A stretch of 21,080 bases of DNA from an uncultured Bacteriovoracaceae bacterium (lineage in GTDB: Bacteria > Bdellovibrionota > Bacteriovoracia > Bacteriovoracales > Bacteriovoracaceae): assembly GCA_937952395.1 (NCBI GenBank), contig CALFYV010000065.1:1-21080 (forward strand), written 5' to 3'. Position numbers and translations under genes: made by a program. The first letter of the stretch is position 1. Each line of letters starts with the position of its first letter. Of the stretch, positions 6,214-13,324 are shown piece by piece. Under the pieces are notes generated by a model that worked only from the letters and a program-made list of their open reading frames with translations, made no database searches and was not told where the DNA came from.

Positions 6214-8193
6214 ATGCTGCTAAGCATCGTATTTATATTTTCATCTGTTTTTGCTTCAGGTACATCAGAGCATTGTTCTGAATTTTTCAAAGCCGCTATT
6301 GATTTTCAAAAAGCAAAAACTAAGGCCAATCAAGAAAGAGCAAAAACCAGAAGTGAAGATATTCAAACTGATTGGAAATACCGGCTGGCACTTCTACTGG
6401 GTGATGCCCAAATGGCCAAAACAATTGAAAAGAGTAAGAATGAATCACAAATTTCCAAATCTATAAATATAAGCTCTTTCCGTTTTTCTTCCGAATACAA
6501 TAAATTTGAATGGATGGATATTATCGCGCAAATGCCACCTGGAAATGCGGTGTACTTTTTAGAGACTCTTTATCAATCTTCAGAGAATTTTTTACCTTAT
6601 GCCCAAAGATTTTCTGATTTGATTAACGGTCTGATTAAACGCAAAACTATTAATTATTCAGATGCAAAAAAAATGTTAGAGAAGTTTAATTCCGATGGCT
6701 CAAGAATTAATTTTATTTTCTCAAATGTTTTACAAGAAACTTACGTAGCTCCAAAGCAAAACCATGGAGTCAATCTCAAAATTAGCTCGATGATCAAAAG
6801 AAGTGACCTCAGCTCAGAATTAAAAAAAGAATGGAGCACTCTATTGATCTACAATTTCCCTGGAGATGATATTTTAGAAGCATTAGATGCTCAGCTAACC
6901 ACTTTGCCCAATGAAAAGTTGGCTATTGAATTTTTTAAACATTTCTTAGATTATCTAAACACACTTAAAAAATCTGAACAGCTTAATTTAATTAAGGGAT
7001 TAAGTCCCATTTTAAATAAGACAAAGTCTTCTCAATGGTATTCTCTAATAACTGGCATTGAGCCAACTGAAACCAAGCAAAGTCTCCTAACTTCTAGAGC
7101 TGTTGAGAGATTTTTAAGCCATCAACAAAAAATTCAAGAATATAAATATCAAATAAAAAATGAGATCTTAACAAAAAGAAAAAAGACTAATAATAATCAA
7201 ACATTGGCTGATAGTGATATAACTAAAATTGAGGAGGAGGCATTTCGAAGAGCGAGTATCTACAAGCAAACACTGAATCAATGCCGTCGTAATAAAAATG
7301 GCTTGAGTAAAGAAGAGCCTCTTAACAAGAATGACTTAAAAAACCAACAAAGATTTCGAAATTTTAAAGTTTTAATGGGACTCTCTATCACTGGAGGAAT
7401 CTATTCCTGGGTACATCGAGATGAACCTTGGGGTGAATTTCCTTCAGCCACGCCGGCCATAAAACAGCAGCGTTTAAGTTATGAAATGGTATGGGTAGCA
7501 ATTTCAAAAGTAATCAGTACTTTTATCATCTCGGGAAAGTCACTTCATTTTGGCCAAAAATATCTCTATCACTACGCCTTGGGAGCCGTTCAAGATGTCT
7601 TTTATAGTGGCGGTATCGCGCTTTTGTTTGAATCAAACGAAGAGGAAATCAAAAAAGAGATAGAGATGATACAAACTGATCCCGAATATAAAAAGAAGAT
7701 TGAAGCACTTGTTACTAAGTTTGAAAAAGAAAAAACAGTTGAGCGAATTTTCAATAAAACAATCGATTTTTTAAAAAATCAAGAAGTACCAAAAGGTAAG
7801 AACTTATTGGAAGCTATTGAATCTGAAGCCGATTTAGAAAAACCTGAAATTGAAGAGGCACTTGCGCGATTACTTTCAAAGCAAATATATGAGAATAGTA
7901 AAAAAAGTGATGTCGTTAAAACAGATATTAAATGGATTGATAGCCTTAAAATCCCAACTGAAAACACGGGGTACGCTTTCAGTGATCTCTATTCATTTCA
8001 CCGCAAATGGGGTGTCATCTTTGATGTGAAATCGTTATTACTTGGACTCTATATCTACAACTTACTTTGTAAAAATGCAGATAATCCAGCCATGTCTTAC
8101 TTACAAGCCGGTTTCATTGTCATCATTGATAATATCATTACAAGAGAGCTTTATTTTGAAGGACGGAAACAGTTTGTAAATCTTAAAGAATAA
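6214..8193 (+). CDS. Large exported or membrane protein of unknown function
   Basis: I do not recognise this 659-residue protein. It opens with a signal peptide-like stretch (MLLSIVFIFSSVFASG). A long, mostly helical, Lys-rich soluble region follows (about 20-380), with possible coiled coil at 303-350. Hydrophobic segments appear near 384-398, 424-440 and 452-472. An acidic/basic helical region (473-600) then leads to two further hydrophobic stretches near the C-terminus (LLLGLYIYNLL and LQAGFIVIIDNII). The layout fits an inner-membrane protein with a big periplasmic domain. GGGAGA lies about 10 bases before the ATG at 6214. It is a single-gene unit, divergent from the PilZ gene and convergent with the anti-sigma gene 2 bases beyond its stop. 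Confidence 0.6.
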   Translation: MLLSIVFIFSSVFASGTSEHCSEFFKAAIDFQKAKTKANQERAKTRSEDIQTDWKYRLALLLGDAQMAKTIEKSKNESQISKSINISSFRFSSEYNKFEWMDIIAQMPPGNAVYFLETLYQSSENFLPYAQRFSDLINGLIKRKTINYSDAKKMLEKFNSDGSRINFIFSNVLQETYVAPKQNHGVNLKISSMIKRSDLSSELKKEWSTLLIYNFPGDDILEALDAQLTTLPNEKLAIEFFKHFLDYLNTLKKSEQLNLIKGLSPILNKTKSSQWYSLITGIEPTETKQSLLTSRAVERFLSHQQKIQEYKYQIKNEILTKRKKTNNNQTLADSDITKIEEEAFRRASIYKQTLNQCRRNKNGLSKEEPLNKNDLKNQQRFRNFKVLMGLSITGGIYSWVHRDEPWGEFPSATPAIKQQRLSYEMVWVAISKVISTFIISGKSLHFGQKYLYHYALGAVQDVFYSGGIALLFESNEEEIKKEIEMIQTDPEYKKKIEALVTKFEKEKTVERIFNKTIDFLKNQEVPKGKNLLEAIESEADLEKPEIEEALARLLSKQIYENSKKSDVVKTDIKWIDSLKIPTENTGYAFSDLYSFHRKWGVIFDVKSLLLGLYIYNLLCKNADNPAMSYLQAGFIVIIDNIITRELYFEGRKQFVNLKE

Positions 8194-8208
8194 ATCTACT
8201 GTTTTTTT
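8167..8208 (+). terminator. Possible long-loop terminator at the end of the 659-residue protein gene
   Basis: AAACAGT (8167-8173) and ACTGTTT (8198-8204) pair perfectly with a 24-base loop spanning the stop codon, followed by four more T. The large loop makes it doubtful. Confidence 0.25.
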
Positions 8209-8438
8209 ATTTTCTGGATCACATCTTCTTCGATTTTTTTAATATGACCTTCATTTTCTTTGACGAATTCTTTGAAAATATTTTGCACACCGTTTTTTAA
8301 ACTTTTTATATGTTTGAAGTATCTGCGGCAAGGCGGACAAATACTTAGATGAAAATAAAACTGTGCTTTTTCTAATAAATTTGTTTGGCAATTTTTATCT
8401 GAAGAAATTTCTTCTGACACTTTTTTACAGTCTTTCAT
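8196..8438 (-). CDS. Short zinc-finger anti-sigma factor
   Basis: An 80-residue protein with the ZAS (zinc-binding anti-sigma) signature HLSICPPC (His30-x3-Cys34-x2-Cys37). An upstream Cys4 could be the fourth ligand. The rest is a charged helix (about 47-80) with no membrane segment, so this would be a soluble anti-sigma factor able to sense a cytosolic redox or metal signal, unlike the membrane-anchored type. Its ATG overlaps the TGA of the sigma factor gene (ATGA), a typical sigma/anti-sigma pair with coupled translation. Which signal frees the sigma factor is not shown; a metal or thiol-oxidant signal is plausible given the zinc cluster and the divergent metallophore genes. Confidence 0.8.
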   Translation of the reverse strand: MKDCKKVSEEISSDKNCQTNLLEKAQFYFHLSICPPCRRYFKHIKSLKNGVQNIFKEFVKENEGHIKKIEEDVIQKIKKQ

Positions 8439-9034
8439 TTTTCACTCGCAATAGAAATACAGTCACGTAGTTTATTTTTTGCCCTAAAAAGCAAAACACC
8501 AACATTACTAATACTCTGCTTGAGCATTTGTGAAATTTCAGCATTAGAAATGCCTTGAAGCTCTTTTAGGGAAAAAACTATCCTCTGATGTTCGGGTAGT
8601 GAGTCGATACAACTGCCAATGATGGTTGCCATTTCTGCTTTAAGAGAAAATGTCTCCGGCGCTTCTGGAACGCTTATCCAATGTCCTGTGGAATCAAATT
8701 TATTATTCCATAAAATATCGTAAACATCTTCAGAGGTTGAGTAACTTTCAGAAATGTGTTTATTCTCACTCCGTTTAATTTCACGACATTTGTTGAATAA
8801 AATTCCCGTTAAGAATGTACGCACTTTTGATCTTCCTTCGAAGTTTTCTACTTTTTCAATAAACGTTATCCAGGTATTTTGAATAACGTCATGCTCTAAA
8901 TCCCTCTTAATTCCAAATTTCCTTGCCATAAAGATCATGTACTTTGAATGTTCACGTACTAACGACTCGATTGTTTTTGTCTCTCGCTCAATTAATCGTT
9001 TTTTTAATTCTGGAGTAATATACTCATTTTTCAT
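8435..9034 (-). CDS. ECF-type RNA polymerase sigma factor
   Basis: A 199-residue sigma-70 family protein with only regions 2 and 4. Region 2 (about 22-90) includes HDVIQNTWITFIEKVENFEGRSKVRTFLTGILFN, matching the DxxQ(D/E)xF and RxFLxxI landmarks. Region 4 (about 134-190) has LPEHQRIVFSLKELQGISNAEISQMLKQSISNVGVLLFRAKNKLR, a helix-turn-helix that would read the -35 element. A 40-residue linker between them is longer than usual. AAGG lies about 7 bases before the ATG. It is followed by its anti-sigma gene with ATGA overlap and is divergent from the hvfA-like gene over 172 bases, so it is the prime candidate regulator of the RiPP cluster. In other proteobacteria, bufferin clusters are known to be driven by ECF sigma factors. 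Confidence 0.9.
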   Translation of the reverse strand: MKNEYITPELKKRLIERETKTIESLVREHSKYMIFMARKFGIKRDLEHDVIQNTWITFIEKVENFEGRSKVRTFLTGILFNKCREIKRSENKHISESYSTSEDVYDILWNNKFDSTGHWISVPEAPETFSLKAEMATIIGSCIDSLPEHQRIVFSLKELQGISNAEISQMLKQSISNVGVLLFRAKNKLRDCISIASEK

Positions 9035-9057
9035 TTTACAACCTTAGTTATATGTAA

Positions 9058-9128
9058 AAAATTCTAACTTATTTATTTTGATTTGAGATAAAAAATAAAG
9101 ATACTCAAGTTGGTCAGGTAAGAATTTT
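9058..9128. promoter_or_regulatory. Divergent 11-mer motif pair in the sigma/hvfA intergenic region
   Basis: GTTAGAATTTT on the minus strand (9068-9058, 23 bases before the sigma start) and GTAAGAATTTT on the plus strand (9118-9128, 78 bases before the hvfA start) differ at one base and share orientation relative to the gene each precedes. They could be a shared recognition site for the ECF sigma factor or a regulator. AT-rich sequence makes chance matches fairly likely. Confidence 0.3.
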
Positions 9129-9156
9129 CAAAAAACAATGTAAAACATTTTATAAT
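9127..9156 (+). promoter_or_regulatory. Candidate promoter of the hvfA-like gene
   Basis: A perfect TATAAT (9151-9156) stands 18 bases after TTCAAA (9127-9132, 4 of 6 to TTGACA). Between them lies a dyad AATGT-AAA-ACATT (9137-9149) in the spacer, a position where a repressor or MerR-type activator could bind. Transcription would start near 9163, giving a leader of about 44 bases. An ECF-type promoter in the same region cannot be excluded. Confidence 0.45.
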
Positions 9157-9175
9157 AAAGACACTAATTATAAAA

Positions 9176-9192
9176 CTCCTTATTTTAAGGAG
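9176..9192 (+). promoter_or_regulatory. Leader hairpin before the hvfA-like gene
   Basis: CTCCTTA (9176-9182) and TAAGGAG (9186-9192) form a perfect 7-bp stem with a TTT loop, 5 bases before the true ribosome site GGAGG (9198-9202). The CTCC of the left arm could alternatively pair with that GGAG, so a switch in ribosome access is possible; alternatively it is only a 5' stabilising hairpin. Confidence 0.4.
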
Positions 9193-9206
9193 AAAATGGA
9201 GGATAA

Positions 9207-9410
9207 ATGAAGAATAAAAATCTAAAATTACTTATTGCAACAAGCTTAGTCACTGGTGCAATTAGCCTATCAACAACAGCTAAGGCAAGTGATGATCTAA
9301 CACCGAAGAAATGGCAAAAAAATGCCATGTCAGGAAAATCCAGTGATGAAACAAAACACGTTGAAAAAAAATGTGGAGAAAAAGGTTGCGGTGAAGGTAG
9401 CTGCGGTTAA
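9207..9410 (+). CDS. hvfA: HvfA/bufferin-like secreted RiPP metallophore precursor
   Basis: A 67-residue precursor with a signal peptide (basic MKNKNLK, hydrophobic LLIATSLVTGAISLS, cleavage likely after AKA at 27). The mature part is about 40 residues: a polar KKWQKNAMSGKSSDETK segment and then three contiguous pentapeptides EKKCG-EKGCG-EGSCG (53-67) at the extreme C-terminus. ExxCG repeats (EGKCG type) are the modification sites of HvfA-family peptides, in which MNIO enzymes convert Cys to an oxazolone/thioamide that binds copper. Neighbouring genes for a DUF692 enzyme and a DUF2063 partner make this assignment strong. Cys occurs only in these three repeats. A very strong ribosome site (GGAGG, 4 bases before ATG) and a hairpin after the stop suggest that precursor is made in excess of the maturases. 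The metal and the exact modification are inferred from the family. Confidence 0.85.
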   Translation: MKNKNLKLLIATSLVTGAISLSTTAKASDDLTPKKWQKNAMSGKSSDETKHVEKKCGEKGCGEGSCG

Positions 9411-9419
9411 AAAATGATT

Positions 9420-9450
9420 AATAGGAGGGCCTGCAAAAGGTCTTCCTATT
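9420..9450 (+). terminator. Terminator/attenuator hairpin between hvfA and hvfB
   Basis: A 13-bp stem (9420-9432 with 9438-9450, two G-U pairs, loop GCAAA) starts 9 bases after the hvfA stop and is followed by TTATT. It looks like a partial intrinsic terminator or mRNA-stabilising hairpin that would give more hvfA transcript than hvfBC. No separate strong promoter for hvfB is obvious in the 19 bases left. Confidence 0.65.
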
Positions 9451-9469
9451 TTATTCCTTAGAGATAAAT

Positions 9470-10321
9470 ATGAAACAAATTCCCTACTTAGGTGTTGGCA
9501 TAGGACTTCGAAGAGTACATTTTAACGATGTTCTTTTATCCACTCAAGGAATAGATTGGTTTGAGTTATTATCAGAAAATTACATGAAATTTGGAGGAAG
9601 ACCCAAAATTATTTTAGAACATTTAATTTCTAAAAAAGTTCCACTCATCCCTCATGGCGTCGAACTCTCTTTGGGTTCTCTTGATGAGCTTGATAAAAAT
9701 TATCTTCTTAAACTAGAAGAACTTCTAAAACTTACCAAACCTGCATGGTTTTCAGATCATCTTTGTTTTTCTTCTTTTGGAAAAGTACACTACCATGATC
9801 TTATTCCCGTACTACTGACGAACGAATCTCTTGAGCATATAAGTGATCGAATAAAGTTGATCCAAGATCGTTTTCAGATACCATTTGCTATTGAAAATAT
9901 TAGTTATTATGTAAACTCATGTCATCACAAAATGGAAGAGTTTGAATTTATTCATAAATTGGTCGATAAAACTGATGTTGCACTTTTATTAGATGTGAAT
10001 AATGTTTATGTGAATTCAATAAATCACGATTTCGATGCTATTGAATATATTAATCATCTTCCCTTAAAAAATGTTATACAGATTCACTTGGCTGGCCACT
10101 GGAATCGAGGAGATATTATTATTGATACTCACGGTAACCATATTATCAATGAGGTTTGGGAACTATATCGTTATAGTTTAAAAAAAATAAAGCGACCTAT
10201 TTCAACTCTTATTGAGTGGGACAATAACATTCCCGATTATAAAGAGCTTATACAAATTACCAGTAAAGCTCGTGATATCCTCAATAATCAATTTAGTTCA
10301 GAGGTTAATTCATGGATTTGA
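9470..10321 (+). CDS. hvfB: MNIO-family (DUF692) RiPP maturase, HvfB/BufB-like
   Basis: A 283-residue TIM-barrel protein of the DUF692/MNIO family (multinuclear non-haem iron oxidases, as MbnB), at the usual length. Expected metal ligands are all visible: His62 (PHGVELSLG), Asp96/His97 (SDHLCF), Glu142-Asn143 (IENIS), Asp175 (LLDVNN), His206 (IHLAGH), Asp219/His221 (DTHGN) and Glu249 (IEWD). The N-terminal PYLGVGIGLR and the WFELLSENYM strand are family signatures. It would use iron and O2 to modify Cys residues of the small precursor encoded 59 bases upstream, together with the DUF2063 partner whose start lies inside its end (10-base overlap). It acts in the cytosol before export of the peptide. 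The family call is secure; the chemistry is known from HvfB/BufB and MbnB and inferred here. Confidence 0.92.
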   Translation: MKQIPYLGVGIGLRRVHFNDVLLSTQGIDWFELLSENYMKFGGRPKIILEHLISKKVPLIPHGVELSLGSLDELDKNYLLKLEELLKLTKPAWFSDHLCFSSFGKVHYHDLIPVLLTNESLEHISDRIKLIQDRFQIPFAIENISYYVNSCHHKMEEFEFIHKLVDKTDVALLLDVNNVYVNSINHDFDAIEYINHLPLKNVIQIHLAGHWNRGDIIIDTHGNHIINEVWELYRYSLKKIKRPISTLIEWDNNIPDYKELIQITSKARDILNNQFSSEVNSWI

Positions 10322-11052
10322 AAACATATCAAGCTCTATGGAAGGAATCTCTTGAGCAGCCTGACACGATTATAGCCAATTCTCAAAAACTTGGTATTTC
10401 TGCCGATTTTCTAAAACTCTATTATGAGCTAATCCAAGGTCATTACGAAAGTCCATTGGAGAAAATATATCCTTATTTAGCTAGGCTGTTGCAAATCGAT
10501 TGGAATAAGTGGGCCAAAGAATATTATAACGAGTTTTCTCCCGTTGAATGGGAGCTCAATGAGTTGGCGCGAAATTTCCCCCATTACCTTTCAAAATTAA
10601 GTTCACAAAATAAAATCCCAGACTACTTAGTTGAACTTGCGCATTATGAGTGGCAAGAATTTGCAACATATGTCGATGAAGAAAATGAGAAAGAAATTTT
10701 AACAAATATTAAACCTGGATATCTTGCTTTGAATCCTACGGTTTCTGCCTTAACGTTCAAATATAATATTGGACTTTGGATTTTTGAACTTGAAAAAAAT
10801 AATTTCGATACTAAGCCTAAAAAAGAGGATAACATTCTTATCTTTAACAGAGACCCTGAAACCCTTCTTTGTATCTTTACTAAAGCCTCACGTATAAGCT
10901 TGAGTATTCTGCAGTTATTACTTGAATTCAATGAACCCATTGAAAAAGAAGACCTTATTAGTAATATTATGTCGAATTTCAACGATATAGATAAACAATT
11001 TTTAGTCGATGAAATAGCATTTTTACAAAAGCAGAGAATCCTGCTCGGATAA
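10312..11052 (+). CDS. hvfC: DUF2063 RiPP maturation partner, HvfC/BufC-like
   Basis: A 246-residue protein of the DUF2063 type that partners DUF692 enzymes. The helical N-terminal half (about 1-90) has the family pattern: a start helix, then LKLYYELIQGHYESPLEKIYPYLARLL (34-60), FSPVEWELNELARNFPHYL (78-96), and PDYLVELAHYEWQEFATY. The C-terminal half (about 140-246) has a strand-rich part with LFKYNIGLWIF-like and ILIFNRDPETLLCIF segments, probably the winged-helix peptide-recognition element. Such proteins bind the precursor and present it to the MNIO enzyme. Translation is coupled to hvfB by the 10-base overlap. No DoxX-like membrane gene (HvfX), often present in such clusters, follows. Confidence 0.85.
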   Translation: MDLKTYQALWKESLEQPDTIIANSQKLGISADFLKLYYELIQGHYESPLEKIYPYLARLLQIDWNKWAKEYYNEFSPVEWELNELARNFPHYLSKLSSQNKIPDYLVELAHYEWQEFATYVDEENEKEILTNIKPGYLALNPTVSALTFKYNIGLWIFELEKNNFDTKPKKEDNILIFNRDPETLLCIFTKASRISLSILQLLLEFNEPIEKEDLISNIMSNFNDIDKQFLVDEIAFLQKQRILLG

Positions 11053-11122
11053 GAGAAGTGATTATATTTCTTATTTAATAATATACTTTTTTCGCTTAAA
11101 ATAAGAGTTAAAGGATATTCTA

Positions 11123-11470
11123 ATGGCCACGAAAAAAGTATTAAAGAAAAGTGATTATCTCATTAGAGAAGGTGAGGATAGTAAAGCACTTTACTGGGTA
11201 CAGGAAGGACAGCTGGAAGTTTACAAAAGAAAGGGCAGTAAAGAAATCCTTATAGGCCATGTCTATACAGGGGAACTCGTGGGAGAGATGTCATTTCTTG
11301 ATGACATGCCTAGATGTGCATCTGTTAAAGCATTAACTGACTGTGAGCTTCTTGAAATCAAAGCGGATAACTATAAGCAAATCTTTGAAGGTCAGCCAAA
11401 ATGGTTACAGTTACTTATTCGAACACTGGTTGAAAGATTAAGAAGAGCAAACGCTAAAATCAAAATATAA
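11123..11470 (+). CDS. Stand-alone cyclic nucleotide-binding domain protein
   Basis: A 115-residue protein consisting of a single cNMP-binding (CAP/PKA-R type) domain. The phosphate-binding cassette reads GEMSFLDDMPRCASVKA (54-70) with Glu55 and Arg64 in the canonical GE...PRxA positions. LYWVQEGQLEVYK (23-35) is the typical early beta strand block. A final helix (LLIRTLVERLRRAN) replaces the DNA-binding domain found in Crp/Fnr proteins, so this is not a transcription factor by itself and may act as a regulatory subunit or scaffold. AAAGGA precedes the ATG by about 9 bases. It is 70 bases after hvfC on the same strand, so cotranscription is possible but not shown. Confidence 0.88.
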   Translation: MATKKVLKKSDYLIREGEDSKALYWVQEGQLEVYKRKGSKEILIGHVYTGELVGEMSFLDDMPRCASVKALTDCELLEIKADNYKQIFEGQPKWLQLLIRTLVERLRRANAKIKI

Positions 11471-11476
11471 AATAAC

Positions 11477-13294
11477 TTATAAAAATAGAATCGGTTTTTC
11501 TTTTAAGATTTTAAAAGAGGTTAACCAGGTTATTAGCATCACTAAAATAACAAACGAGCTTAAAATTAATATCAGATATGTTATGTCAAAAAACCAAATT
11601 CCTTCAAAAAGAAAATATGAAAACCCATAAGAAATAAATATTCCAAGAAATAATCCCAATATAGAAGCACTAACAGCAAGAATGAAAAATTCATTTAGCA
11701 AAATTAAACGCAATTGAGGATATTTCAAGCCTAAAATTTTCAGCAAAAAAATATCTTTTCTGCGTTCGTTTAACTGATGATTAATTAGAGAGAAAACAAC
11801 AATCATTCCAACTAATACAACTAATAAACTCATTACGGTAATCGTTAAACTAATTTGCTCAATAACAGATTTAATTTTTGAAATGAGTGCATCCAGTTCC
11901 AAAGATGAAATATTAGGAAACAATTCAGTTAATTTAAATTGATACTCACTTTTTTCCCTTACTTCTAAATTGGGGACCGCTGCTAAAAAGGTTTTTGGAG
12001 CATCTTCAAATACTCCTGGAGGGAAGTTGATAAAGAAACTAGGCATAAAACTTGTCCAACGTACTTTCCTAAAATTTCGAACTATTCCTTCTTGCTCAAT
12101 TCCTGATATTTCGAAAGTCATTTTATCGCCTAAGCTGATCCCCATTCTTTGAGCATAACGATACTCCAGGCTAATATCTGGTAATTCTCCTTCTCTAACA
12201 GCTCCTAGTTCATCACCTTCTATAATTTTTTCATTGTCACCAAGAATCTCTTTGTAAGTGATATTAATTCCTCTGTTTCTCAATCTTTGAGAGCTTTCCT
12301 CTTCTCGTGTTAAGGCTTCACTGGTATCAACTTTAAAGTCTTCTCCATTTATTTTAACCAATCGACCTCTAACCATGGGGGATAAACCTAGTAATTCTAC
12401 ATTTTTTTCTTTGGAGAATTTTTTTAAACCATTAACTTGTTCCTCTTGGATATCAAAAAGAAAGAGAGAGGGGGTTTTATCTTTAGATGCCATGTTTAAT
12501 TCAGTGTTAAGATTATTTTCAAGAGCTGGGATTAGAGTAATCAATAAGCAACTAAATAAAAGAGCGAGAAAAATTGAAATACTGGCAATTCGATAGCGGG
12601 CCATATATCTCAAACTTAAATTAAGTTCAAGCTTGTTTAGTTTTAAGTGACGTTCTAGTAATCCTAGTATCCAATAAAAAAGGGGAAATAATATAGAGAA
12701 TATAAAAATAAGAATACCAATAAAGATCAGGCTTGTTTTAATCGATTGACTAAGCCAACTAGAAAGTAGTGTGAAAAAAAATATAAGCGGGGCAAATTTA
12801 AAAATATGTTTAAAAGAAAAACCAGAAAAAATATCACGACCTTCTTGGAAAAGGTTGAGTGTTTTTTGCTTTAAATAACTTATTAAAAGTGGGATTCCTA
12901 CCAATAACGGTGATAAGTAACCAACAAGGAGGGTGAAACTAATTGTTGCGATCGTTAGAGATAAATGAATATCCATTTCAAATATATTTGAAATATACCC
13001 ATTCAGTATGGGCAAGGTTATGCTGGTCAACAAAAAACTCATTAATATGCTTAAGCTTGATAAAATCAATAACGAAATTATTTGCATAATGAAAACTTCT
13101 TTTATGGTTAAGCCAAGAGAACGCAAAATAGCAAAAGTATATTTTTTTGCATCAAGATATGAGCGAAACAAATAAAATATACCAATAAGAGAAAGCATCA
13201 AAGCGACTAAAGAAACTAGTCCTAAAAAATCTGATAAATAATTTGTAACCCTTCCCACTTGGGCCGATGATTTAGCCGGCGTTACTCGCTTCAA
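11477..13294 (-). CDS. YbbP/FtsX-like ABC transporter permease, C-terminal part (in-frame stop upstream)
   Basis: These 605 residues are the C-terminal three quarters of a YbbP-like permease of the FtsX/MacB superfamily. They hold a first FtsX domain with several membrane helices (about 23-150, starting LSDFLGLVSLVALMLSLIGIFYLF), more helices (165-260), a large periplasmic domain (about 265-470) and a C-terminal FtsX domain (about 480-600, with VFSLINHQLNERRKDIFLLKILGLK). The frame is continuous with the upstream 223-codon part: TAA at 13327-13325 is followed by ten sense codons and then the TTG used as nominal start at 13294. That TTG has no clear ribosome site, so it is probably an internal Leu of one interrupted gene. 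The joined length (about 835 residues) matches E. coli YbbP (about 800). If the stop is real, function would require readthrough or re-initiation. Confidence 0.8.
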   Translation of the reverse strand: MKRVTPAKSSAQVGRVTNYLSDFLGLVSLVALMLSLIGIFYLFRSYLDAKKYTFAILRSLGLTIKEVFIMQIISLLILSSLSILMSFLLTSITLPILNGYISNIFEMDIHLSLTIATISFTLLVGYLSPLLVGIPLLISYLKQKTLNLFQEGRDIFSGFSFKHIFKFAPLIFFFTLLSSWLSQSIKTSLIFIGILIFIFSILFPLFYWILGLLERHLKLNKLELNLSLRYMARYRIASISIFLALLFSCLLITLIPALENNLNTELNMASKDKTPSLFLFDIQEEQVNGLKKFSKEKNVELLGLSPMVRGRLVKINGEDFKVDTSEALTREEESSQRLRNRGINITYKEILGDNEKIIEGDELGAVREGELPDISLEYRYAQRMGISLGDKMTFEISGIEQEGIVRNFRKVRWTSFMPSFFINFPPGVFEDAPKTFLAAVPNLEVREKSEYQFKLTELFPNISSLELDALISKIKSVIEQISLTITVMSLLVVLVGMIVVFSLINHQLNERRKDIFLLKILGLKYPQLRLILLNEFFILAVSASILGLFLGIFISYGFSYFLFEGIWFFDITYLILILSSFVILVMLITWLTSFKILKEKPILFL

Positions 13295-13324
13295 AGAGCT
13301 GTCATCACTTGCACTTATTACGTC

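Noticed and set aside
9207..9410. Metallothionein instead of a RiPP precursor
   Set aside because: The Cys are in regular ExxCG repeats behind a signal peptide and next to DUF692/DUF2063 genes; metallothioneins are cytosolic and have no such neighbours.
11053..11080. Terminator after hvfC (ATAAGA...TCTTAT)
   Set aside because: It has only a 6-bp A/T-rich stem with a long loop and no T-run after it.
11123..11470. Crp/Fnr transcription factor
   Set aside because: Only the nucleotide-binding domain is present; the helix-turn-helix domain is missing and the frame ends naturally.
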